This document shows, piece by piece, positions 1-6,159 of a DNA stretch of 32,526 nucleotides. The notes beneath the pieces are model-generated. The model ran no database searches. It was not told the origin of the DNA and saw nothing but the letters and a program-made list of their open reading frames with translations. Every line of letters begins with the position of its first letter. Positions within the stretch are counted from its first letter, which is position 1. Both the position numbers and the translations under genes were made by a program. The stretch is from Flavobacteriales bacterium (lineage in GTDB: Bacteria > Bacteroidota > Bacteroidia > Flavobacteriales_H > GCA-2746335): positions 21,741-54,266 of the forward strand of contig NVWW01000013.1 of the NCBI GenBank assembly GCA_002746335.1, given 5' to 3'.

Positions 1-180
1 GAAAAACCAGAAGAAACAGCTACTGCAACTGAAAAACCAGAAGAAACAGTTACTGTAACCGAAAAACCAGAAGAAACAACAACTGCAACCGAAAAACCAG
101 AAGAAACAGCGTCTGTAACCGAAAAACCAGAAGAAACAGCGTCTGTAACCGAAAAACCAGAAGAAACCACGTCAACGGTT
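1..180 (+). repeat. Six tandem 30-bp repeats encoding EKPEET-type decapeptides
   Basis: Six in-frame 30-bp units start at 1, 31, 61, 91, 121 and 151. The first half, gaaaaaccagaagaaac, is nearly invariant while the last dozen bases vary, giving ATAT, VTVT, TTAT, ASVT, ASVT and TSTV endings. Units 4 and 5 are identical, which points to recent duplication by slippage or unequal recombination. The array may continue upstream of the window. Confidence 0.97.
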
Positions 181-603
181 ACAAAAGAGCAACCAACCGA
201 AAAGGAAACCGAAACTTCATCAACTGCTACTCCAATGCCAAAAAGCAAAGTAGTGCTTGAGAAAAACGTGCTGTTCGGGTTTGACAAAGCCAGCGTAACC
301 AATTTATTTAGCCAGGACTTGGACAACGTTGCAGCGATGCTTAATAAATTCCCTGCTTACTCTATTGAAATTGCAGGCCACACCGATTCTAAGGGACAAG
401 AAAGTTACAACGTCAACTTGTCGAGAAGAAGAGCGCAGGCAGTTGCTAATTATCTTAACAGAAAAGGCATTGCTAAAAACAGAATGAAAGTAGCCGGGTA
501 TGGTGAAGCACGGCCTATCTCTCCCAACACCAATCCAGATGGCTCCGACAACCCTACCGGCCGCAAGAGAAACCGCAGAACGGAGATAAAGATTACAGGT
601 TAA
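1..603 (+). CDS. OmpA family peptidoglycan-binding protein, C-terminal part (5' end outside window)
   Basis: Frame 1 is open from base 1 without a start, so the N-terminus lies upstream. The visible 200 residues have two parts. Residues 1-60 are six EKPEETxxxx decapeptides, probably an extended periplasmic or surface linker. A short Thr/Glu/Lys-rich stretch follows, then an OmpA_C domain at about residues 79-200. Domain hallmarks are the VLFGFDKASV strand, IEIAGHTDSKG with the conserved Asp, LSRRRAQAVANYL, the VAGYGEARP turn and the final GRKRNRRTEIKI; the Asp and Arg are those that bind the diaminopimelate of peptidoglycan in this family. Role: noncovalent tether of the outer membrane to the cell wall. 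The next gene encodes a T9SS type B-like secreted protein. In Bacteroidota such pairs often sit with PorP/SprF genes, so one may lie upstream (inference). The family call is secure; the full architecture is unknown. Confidence 0.93.
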   Translation, partial: EKPEETATATEKPEETVTVTEKPEETTTATEKPEETASVTEKPEETASVTEKPEETTSTVTKEQPTEKETETSSTATPMPKSKVVLEKNVLFGFDKASVTNLFSQDLDNVAAMLNKFPAYSIEIAGHTDSKGQESYNVNLSRRRAQAVANYLNRKGIAKNRMKVAGYGEARPISPNTNPDGSDNPTGRKRNRRTEIKITG

Positions 604-614
604 TCTTCTTTCTA

Positions 615-645
615 TTGCGAATCAACTCAGCATTCAATACCTTTG
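615..645 (+). promoter_or_regulatory. Bacteroidota-type promoter for the 674 gene
   Basis: TTG at 615-617, a 20-base spacer, then TACCTTTG at 638-645. This fits the -33 TTG / -7 TAnnTTTG promoter class of Bacteroidota, and the spacing is the same as in the promoter before the primary sigma factor gene in this window. The predicted transcript start is about 29 bases before the ATG at 674. Confidence 0.6.
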
Positions 646-673
646 TTCACCCTGCATTTTTATTTATTCCAAT

Positions 674-2608
674 ATGAGGTTAATCCTATTTTTCTTTTCC
701 GTTCTTGCTTTTTCACTCACTGCCCTTGCACAAAAACACGACTACTATTGGTATTTCGGAAATGGCGCAGGCATTGAATTTCATTCAGGAAAGCCTAAAA
801 CCTTGCAAAACAGCAACCTTTTTACCGAAGAAGGAAGTGCATCAGTCTCAGACAGCGAAGGAAGGTTACTGTTTTACACCAACGGAGTGAAAGTATGGAA
901 CCGGCAACACAACCTCATGCCCAACGGAACAGGATTATGGGGGCATGTGTCCTCCACGCAGTCAGCGCTTATTGTGAAAAAACCCGGCAGTACCACGCTG
1001 TTTTACATTTTTACCATAGATGAAAAAGGCAGGCAGAACGGCCTTTGTTATTCAATCGTGGACATGATGAAACAACGCCAGCCCAAAGAAACCCGCATGA
1101 AAAATGAGGCACTGCTTACGCCCGACCTCCTCCCCCATCTTGGAAAAGGCGATATTACAATCAAAAATAAACAACTCCTCACCCCCGTTTCTGAGAAACT
1201 CACTGCGGTGCGCCACAGCAACGGAACTGCTATTTGGGTAATTGCGCACAAGTGGAATTCAGATGCGTTTTACGCCTACCCGGTAACTCCCGATGGAATC
1301 GGAAAGCCTGTTATTTCCAGCGTGGGCGCCATGCACCGCAATGAAAGTGGCCGCAACAACGGAGAGGCCATCGGCTATCTCAAGCCATCTCATGATGGAA
1401 AACTGCTCGCCTCCGCAATGTGCTATAAGCCCAACAGCCCGGTTGAAATCTTCAGTTTTGACAATGCAACGGGCAAGGTGTCTGACTTAAGGAACATTCC
1501 TACCAGTGGCTATGCTTACGGATTGGAATTTTCCCCTGACAATTCTAAACTGTATGTTTCCTTTCTCAAAGGAAAATCAGGTATAACCCAGTATGATTTG
1601 ACTGCAGATGATTTATTTGACTCAGGTACTATTGTGGCCACAAACGATGCAAACAACATCTTTGGCGCCCTGCAAATAGGCCCTGACAAAAAAATATATG
1701 TTGCCCGCATCGGCTCATATCTTGATGCCATCAATAACCCTGATAAAGCCGGAAATAAGTGTGAGTACCAACGTTCGGCAGTGCATCTCGGCAAACGAAA
1801 CTGCGTGTACGGCATGCCCAACATGCCGGTGCTTTCTATGGAGAGAAAATCTGAGCTATCCATATCAGCAAGCAAACAGACAGGCAGTGAAAAAATGAAG
1901 TCGCCTGCTCTGAAGATAAACCTCGGAAACGACACCGTGTTGTGCAATTACTCTATGAGAATGGATGCCGGAAATCCCAAGGCATCCTACCTGTGGTCAA
2001 CAGGACAAACCACACGCCTCATTGCTGTAACTAAAAGCGGACAATATTGGGTGAAAATTGAAAAAAATGGATTGATGGCAGCCGATACCATCAACATCAC
2101 CTTCAAAAGAGGCGGCCCTGAAATAAAACTTAAAAGGGAAATCACCGCCTTCTGCAAAAGCAAAGTAGCGCTCGATTGTGGAGTAAAAGCCGAAAAATAT
2201 CTGTGGTCAACGAGTGAAACCACTCGCGAAATTACAGTGAGCAAAGGTGGCTCCTATTCGGTAACAGTTACAGATAATGAATGCAATTCAATCGCCAGAA
2301 CAAAAGTCATCTTCGATGGCAAACCAAGCGTTTTCAGCTATTTACCCGAATTCGAGCCGGAAAACCCTATGTTCAACAACTACTTTGCCTATACGATTAA
2401 TGATGTGGATAAGTTTGAGTTGAAAATTTTTAGTGGGGGAGGCAAGTTGCTATTCAAAACGGATAATCCTAACGAAAAATGGTATGGCAAAAACAAAAGT
2501 GGCAAGATAGTACCCAAAGGAAAGTACAAGTGGGAAATTAACTACAAACCTACGTGTAGTGAAAAGGCAAAAAAAGAAATGGGTACGCTAGGGGTAAAAC
2601 GACTATAA
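674..2608 (+). CDS. Secreted beta-propeller/Ig-like protein with degenerate T9SS type B sorting domain
   Basis: This 644-residue protein has a signal peptide (hydrophobic residues 2-19, cleavage near ALA-Q). The N-terminal WYFGNGAGIEF segment and the motifs GLEFSPDNSKLYVS and LQIGPDKKIYVA indicate the beta-propeller common in Bacteroidota gliding/T9SS proteins. Two Ig-like repeats follow at about 413-478 and 484-547, each with a YLWSTxxTTR strand and a paired Cys. Residues 551-644 resemble the type B C-terminal sorting domain (FELKIFSGGGKLLFKT, WYGKNKSGKIVPKGKYKWEI). However, the usual TPNGDGIND start is replaced by FEPENPMFNNYF and the RWG turn by GGG. Likely exported through the T9SS to the cell surface. 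No enzymatic function can be assigned. The OmpA gene lies immediately upstream. Confidence 0.85.
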   Translation: MRLILFFFSVLAFSLTALAQKHDYYWYFGNGAGIEFHSGKPKTLQNSNLFTEEGSASVSDSEGRLLFYTNGVKVWNRQHNLMPNGTGLWGHVSSTQSALIVKKPGSTTLFYIFTIDEKGRQNGLCYSIVDMMKQRQPKETRMKNEALLTPDLLPHLGKGDITIKNKQLLTPVSEKLTAVRHSNGTAIWVIAHKWNSDAFYAYPVTPDGIGKPVISSVGAMHRNESGRNNGEAIGYLKPSHDGKLLASAMCYKPNSPVEIFSFDNATGKVSDLRNIPTSGYAYGLEFSPDNSKLYVSFLKGKSGITQYDLTADDLFDSGTIVATNDANNIFGALQIGPDKKIYVARIGSYLDAINNPDKAGNKCEYQRSAVHLGKRNCVYGMPNMPVLSMERKSELSISASKQTGSEKMKSPALKINLGNDTVLCNYSMRMDAGNPKASYLWSTGQTTRLIAVTKSGQYWVKIEKNGLMAADTINITFKRGGPEIKLKREITAFCKSKVALDCGVKAEKYLWSTSETTREITVSKGGSYSVTVTDNECNSIARTKVIFDGKPSVFSYLPEFEPENPMFNNYFAYTINDVDKFELKIFSGGGKLLFKTDNPNEKWYGKNKSGKIVPKGKYKWEINYKPTCSEKAKKEMGTLGVKRL

Positions 2609-2619
2609 ATCTTATCGCA

Positions 2620-3012
2620 TCAAACCAAACATTTGCGTGTCATTATCTTACCGATAAGATCTTTGGCGCGGATAAACGCTAATTCATTTTTCACAATATA
2701 ATCATAGGCCCCGTAATTCAAGGCATTGGCAGCAACTTCCAGCTTTTCGCACGCTGAAATAAAAACCACTGGAATGTGAACATTTTTTTCTTTGATTTTC
2801 TCCAAAACGCCTATTCCGTTTAAATCCCCTGCCAAATCATAGTCGAGCAAAACAACGTCAGGGTTAAGACATATATTCCGCAAGCATTCCTCACCAGTTG
2901 AAAACACTTTGACATTTTTGGTGATAGTTAAAGAAATATCATATTTCAAAGCTCCTGCAAAAAATGGATTGTCTTCCACCAAAAACACAAAAGGGCTGTT
3001 CTCTTCTCTCAT
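2620..3012 (-). CDS. Stand-alone response regulator receiver protein
   Basis: The 130-residue product is a single CheY-like receiver domain. It shows the acidic pair E13-D14 (FLVEDN), the phosphoacceptor D57 (VVLLDYDL), the switch Ser S86 (VFISA) and the invariant K108 (YDYIVKNE). No output domain follows, so it probably acts by protein-protein contact in a phosphorelay; no kinase gene is visible nearby. A longer frame exists back to 3075, but its TTG lies within a TAnnTTTG promoter element, so the ATG at 3012 (MREENSPFVF) is chosen. It is convergent with the 674 gene and divergent from ribBA. Confidence 0.88.
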   Translation of the reverse strand: MREENSPFVFLVEDNPFFAGALKYDISLTITKNVKVFSTGEECLRNICLNPDVVLLDYDLAGDLNGIGVLEKIKEKNVHIPVVFISACEKLEVAANALNYGAYDYIVKNELAFIRAKDLIGKIMTRKCLV

Positions 3013-3072
3013 GACGATGGTTCTTATTGATGACAATGATTGTGCTAAATAACAACATAACACAAAAGCGGA

Positions 3073-3080
3073 CAAAGCTA
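3073..3080 (-). promoter_or_regulatory. -7 element TAGCTTTG for the response regulator gene
   Basis: Read on the minus strand this is TAGCTTTG, a match to TAnnTTTG, about 60 bases before the ATG at 3012. I see no clear -33 TTG at the usual distance. It argues against the upstream TTG start, which would lie inside the element. Confidence 0.45.
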
Positions 3081-3174
3081 TTTTACCTTTGATTTAGCAT
3101 TTGTAAGATTCATCGCATTTATGGCAATTTATTTACCGCAGCTTTCGCAAAGAACTAAGCATTTATTTTTTCAG

Positions 3175-3182
3175 TAATTTTG
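3175..3182 (+). promoter_or_regulatory. -7 element TAATTTTG for ribBA
   Basis: TAATTTTG matches TAnnTTTG and lies 19 bases before the ribBA ATG, giving a leader of roughly a dozen bases. A second match, TACCTTTG at 3084-3091, would give a leader of about 100 bases. The -33 region is weak for the proximal element. No FMN riboswitch is evident; the proximal leader would be too short to hold one. Confidence 0.45.
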
Positions 3183-3201
3183 CATTTTTCAATACACAAA
3201 T

Positions 3202-4416
3202 ATGGATTTTAAGTTTAACAAAGTAGAAGAAGCCATTGAATACATCAAAAATGGTAAAGTGGTAATTGTAGTGGATGATGAGGACCGCGAAAACGAAGGT
3301 GATTTTGTTACCGCTGCAAGAAACACCACACCCGAAGTAATTAATTTTATGGCCACCCACGGCAAGGGGCTTATTTGTGTTCCGTTAGTTGAAAGCCGTT
3401 GCGAAGAACTTGGCCTCAACCTCATGGTGTCTGACAACACCGCCCTGCATGAAACGCCTTTTACTGTTTCAGTTGATTTAAAAGGTAGTGGTTGTACTAC
3501 CGGCATTTCTGCTCACGACCGCGCCAAAACCGTGCAGGCACTCATTGACCCCGGCACCAAGCCTTCTGATCTTGGCAAACCAGGCCACATTTTCCCACTG
3601 AAAGCCAAAAAAGGAGGCGTACTGAGACGTACCGGCCACACCGAAGCCGCTATTGATCTTGCCCGCATGGCGGGATTTGAACCGGCAGGTGTTTTAGTGG
3701 AAATTCTGAACGAAGACGGCACCATGGCTCGACTGAATCAACTGTTCAAAATTGCTAAAAAATTCAAGCTCAAGATTATTTCCATTGAGGATTTGGTTGC
3801 TTACCGCATGAAAAATGAATCGCTCATTGAAAAAGAAGTATCCGTTAAACTTCCCACCGTTTGGGGAGATTTCCAGCTCACTGCCTACAAGCAAATCACC
3901 ACAGGAGAAGAACATTTAGCCATCACCAAAGGTTCATGGAAAAAAGATGAACCCGTTTTAGTGCGTGTACATTCCTCTTGTGTTACTGGCGATATTTTCG
4001 GCTCATGCCGCTGTGATTGCGGACCACAGCTCAACAAAGCAATGGAAATGATTGAAAGCGAAGGAAAAGGCGTGCTTCTATACATGCAGCAAGAAGGAAG
4101 AGGAATCGGTTTAATGAACAAACTAAAGGCGTACAAACTACAAGAACAAGGACTTGACACAGTAGAAGCCAACCTCGAACTCGGCTTCAAAATAGACGAG
4201 CGCGACTACGGCATTGGGGCACAGATTCTCAGGGATTTGGGAATTACCAAAATGCGCCTGATGACCAACAATCCTAAAAAACGCACAGGGCTCATCGGCT
4301 ACGGGCTTGCAATTGTGGAGAACGTAAACATTGAAATCCAATCCAACAAACACAACAAATTTTACCTTGAAACCAAAAAAGCCAAGTTAGGACACGATTT
4401 GGAAGTGGGTAGTTAG
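3202..4416 (+). CDS. ribBA: Bifunctional 3,4-dihydroxy-2-butanone-4-phosphate synthase / GTP cyclohydrolase II
   Basis: The 404-residue fusion supplies both branches of riboflavin biosynthesis: ribulose 5-phosphate to the four-carbon unit, and GTP to the pyrimidine precursor. The RibB domain (about 1-200) carries the acidic metal-binding loop [10 protein letters not shown] at 25-34, and [10 protein letters not shown] and [12 protein letters not shown] follow. The RibA domain (about 205-400) has the zinc motif [15 protein letters not shown] with C260, C271 and C273 as ligands by family comparison, then QQEGRGIGL. The length is normal for RibBA and both active sites look intact. Cytosolic. It appears to be monocistronic, facing the convergent exported-protein pair downstream. 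Confidence 0.97.
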   Translation: MDFKFNKVEEAIEYIKNGKVVIVVDDEDRENEGDFVTAARNTTPEVINFMATHGKGLICVPLVESRCEELGLNLMVSDNTALHETPFTVSVDLKGSGCTTGISAHDRAKTVQALIDPGTKPSDLGKPGHIFPLKAKKGGVLRRTGHTEAAIDLARMAGFEPAGVLVEILNEDGTMARLNQLFKIAKKFKLKIISIEDLVAYRMKNESLIEKEVSVKLPTVWGDFQLTAYKQITTGEEHLAITKGSWKKDEPVLVRVHSSCVTGDIFGSCRCDCGPQLNKAMEMIESEGKGVLLYMQQEGRGIGLMNKLKAYKLQEQGLDTVEANLELGFKIDERDYGIGAQILRDLGITKMRLMTNNPKKRTGLIGYGLAIVENVNIEIQSNKHNKFYLETKKAKLGHDLEVGS

Positions 4417-4468
4417 AAACTTGATACCTGTCTGCAGGTTGCTTGCTCTTTTTTTAGCGTTTCTGCTT

Positions 4469-5035
4469 TTACCAATGATAATCCACTCCTATAACCGGTA
4501 TGTTATAGCCGTATGCATCTGTGTATCCATACTCGTTTTTTATTTTGTTGAGGATATTGTAGGAAAGAAAAGCAAGGTCAATGTGCCATCGTTCGGAAAG
4601 TTTTATATCCCATCCTCCGCCAATACCTATATAATATAGCCCGTCTTTCCGATAGGGGTCACGATTGCCGCAAGTGCAGTAATTGCCTGTATTAAAGCTC
4701 AATTCAGCATACAAACGGCTCTTGTATTTCGGCTTGAGAAAGTTATACTGTGAAAATACCCCTGCAAGGTAGTAGTAATTGTTTTGGCCGCTCCAACCTC
4801 CGCGGGTATGTACCAGATAAAAGTTTGTCCCCAAATGGAATTTATTCAGCGGGATAGCGGCATTGAGCGTCCATGAAAATTCGAAAAAATAGGGGTCATC
4901 ATCCCATAGTAAAGGCAGCATAGAAGTGCCTATCACGGCTTTTCCCTGCTGTTGCTGTTGGCTGTAATTATTTTGTGCGCTTGCTTGAATAAGTAGCGTC
5001 ATCGCAATAATAAAGACGAAAAAACTATGCATCAT
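4469..5035 (-). CDS. Exported beta-rich protein, possible outer membrane barrel
   Basis: This 188-residue protein of unknown function starts with a signal peptide (MMHSFFVFIIAMTLLIQASA, then Q). A Gln-rich patch (QQQQQ) follows the likely cleavage site. The rest alternates aromatic and polar residues in short strands and ends in VIGVDYHW, with a terminal aromatic residue as in outer membrane beta-barrels. A CTCGNRDPYR loop contains two Cys. The start codon overlaps the stop of the upstream gene as ATGA, so the two are probably translationally coupled and may act together. No close family is recognised; a small porin-like barrel is the best guess. Confidence 0.7.
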   Translation of the reverse strand: MMHSFFVFIIAMTLLIQASAQNNYSQQQQQGKAVIGTSMLPLLWDDDPYFFEFSWTLNAAIPLNKFHLGTNFYLVHTRGGWSGQNNYYYLAGVFSQYNFLKPKYKSRLYAELSFNTGNYCTCGNRDPYRKDGLYYIGIGGGWDIKLSERWHIDLAFLSYNILNKIKNEYGYTDAYGYNIPVIGVDYHW

Positions 5036-5691
5036 AGTAAAGAGAAATGATAATTCAGCCCAATACCGACTCCAACCCCAAGGTTGCGTCTTCCGCTATA
5101 ATAATTACAATCTCGCTTATTGACTAAATAATTTACGCCATAAAAATAGGAAACCAAGAAATGCCTGAACGGTTTTGGCAAAGGTAAATTCACTCCCATA
5201 GAAAAGTCCAAAGTTTGAAATTCCGGCTTGTCTGAAACAAGATAATTCTCGTCCGATTCAACATAACATGCGTTTGAAAAGCTATACAACAATTCAGCAA
5301 AAAGCTTCACTTTCCATTTCACATGCCAGTCATAACGAGCATAGTTACCCAACTGATAAAGGTCAGGGATGTTGAAATACACATTTGAAAAAGTGCGTCC
5401 GTAACCAAAATATGCGCCTGCGCTCAACCGGTTTGTGAAATAATATCTTGTTCTCAGCGATAATCCCACAAAAACAGCATACTCAGGCTTGCCAATGGAA
5501 TCTCTTCCATGAAAACCACTACTGCCAGGATACAATTCTACTACCGCATTATTTTTTTTGTAAAACACAAAGGTGCTGTCGGTCTGCGGGAAAGCGACAA
5601 GTTGTGCAGTAAAAATGGACAATAAAAAAAGAAGGAGTCGAATCGACTGAGCCCCCTTTTTCAGCGCAAAGCAAGTTTTTGCGAACTTCAT
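5032..5691 (-). CDS. Exported beta-rich protein, possible outer membrane barrel
   Basis: The predicted product is 219 residues when started at the ATG at 5691 (MKFAKTCFALKKGAQ), which gives a long signal peptide with a basic N-region and the core IRLLLFLLSIFTAQLVAF. An in-frame ATG at 5742 would put 17 extra polar residues in front of it and is less likely. The mature part alternates strands such as YAVFVGLSLRTRYYF and LSAGAYFGYGRTF and ends NLGVGVGIGLNYHFSLL, which resembles an outer membrane barrel. It overlaps the next gene by ATGA. The IS3 relic lies just upstream of the gene. Function unknown. Confidence 0.7.
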   Translation of the reverse strand: MKFAKTCFALKKGAQSIRLLLFLLSIFTAQLVAFPQTDSTFVFYKKNNAVVELYPGSSGFHGRDSIGKPEYAVFVGLSLRTRYYFTNRLSAGAYFGYGRTFSNVYFNIPDLYQLGNYARYDWHVKWKVKLFAELLYSFSNACYVESDENYLVSDKPEFQTLDFSMGVNLPLPKPFRHFLVSYFYGVNYLVNKRDCNYYSGRRNLGVGVGIGLNYHFSLL

Positions 5692-5751
5692 TTCAGCCAA
5701 TTCTAATGGCAAATGATATCTTGTTGTCTGCCGCTGTTCCAAAAAAAAACC

Positions 5752-5778
5752 TGTCTCGTCCTGAAATAGGTTTACACT
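5752..5778 (+). repeat. Left terminal inverted repeat of the IS3 relic
   Basis: The 27-bp end begins TGTCTC and matches the reverse complement of 6096-6122 at 25 of 27 positions, with the two differences within the first six bases. Confidence 0.85.
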
Positions 5779-5868
5779 TTTTGTTTAATAATCCTGTTAC
5801 GAGTTTACACATTATTATTAACCCTTAATACAGTTTACAGTTTTTAAACCCTCTTTGCTCTACATTGA

Positions 5869-6100
5869 TTATCGCTTAGTACCAAATTTTTTTCGCAAAT
5901 CCGTTCCGGTATAATCCTCAGAAAGTTTGAACATTTCTTCTAATAACTCACTTTTAAGTTAACTTTTTCGTAACGCAGCTTGCAATAACTTTACATCTTT
6001 TGGCAACTCAGGCTCAGGCAACTTATCTTCATGCTCCAACTTACGTTGTTTTTTTTCTTGTCCATAATTGTTTTGCGATGTTAATTTACACTTTTAGTGT
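5869..6100 (-). pseudogene. Remnant of IS3-family OrfA transposase subunit
   Basis: One minus-strand frame reads KQRKLEHEDKLPEPELPKDV, then KLLQAALRKS, a TAA stop at 5959-5961, and then LKSELLEEMFKLSEDYTG and TDLRKKFGTKR before a stop at 5869. The charged coiled-coil pattern and the terminal IRKKxGxK-like end are typical of the C-terminal half of IS3-family OrfA. The N-terminal helix-turn-helix and all of OrfB are absent. The internal stop could be a single G-to-T change of GAA to TAA. It is non-functional as transposase. Confidence 0.7.
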
Positions 6101-6122
6101 AAACCTATTTCAGGACAAAACA
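6096..6122 (-). repeat. Right terminal inverted repeat of the IS3 relic
   Basis: This is the partner of 5752-5778, and it reads TGTTTTGTCCTGAAATAGG inward on the minus strand. The eight innermost bases also pair with 6085-6092 to form a hairpin with a 3-base loop. Confidence 0.85.
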
Positions 6123-6159
6123 AAATTTACCAAATACCATGCCAAGTCGAAATAAACGG

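Larger units (their letters stand above)
5752..6122. mobile_element. Internally deleted IS3-type insertion sequence relic (371 bp)
   Basis: The gap between 5691 and 6160 is filled by a short element with 27-bp terminal inverted repeats at 5752-5778 and 6096-6122. They share 25 of 27 positions, begin TG/end CA, and have the core gtcctgaaataggtttaca. The interior, read on the minus strand, encodes a degraded OrfA-like segment. Extra GTTTACA copies lie inside the left end at 5803-5810 and 5833-5840, and the right end forms a perfect TTTACACT/AGTGTAAA hairpin at 6085-6103. No target-site duplication is obvious. The size and intact ends fit a non-autonomous, MITE-like derivative of a larger IS3-type element. 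Confidence 0.8.

Noticed and set aside
1-180. CRISPR-like array
   Set aside because: The 30-bp units are contiguous, in frame and coding, with no unique spacers between repeats.
1516-1947. 143-residue open frame on the minus strand
   Set aside because: It lies wholly inside the 674-2608 gene, whose signal peptide, propeller and Ig repeats are convincing; the antisense product shows no domain.
4426-4455. Possible terminator: ACCTG/CAGGT hairpin followed by a T-run after ribBA
   Set aside because: The stem is only 5 bp and the T-run starts ten bases after it, too weak to list as a terminator.
4421-4639. 72-residue hydrophobic open frame on the plus strand
   Set aside because: It is mostly antisense to the exported protein at 4469-5035, and its hydrophobicity mirrors the complementary strand. 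No promoter or family support.
5752-6122. Possible toxin-antitoxin or phage gene in the long gap
   Set aside because: The gap is explained by IS ends and an OrfA remnant; no other intact frame is present.
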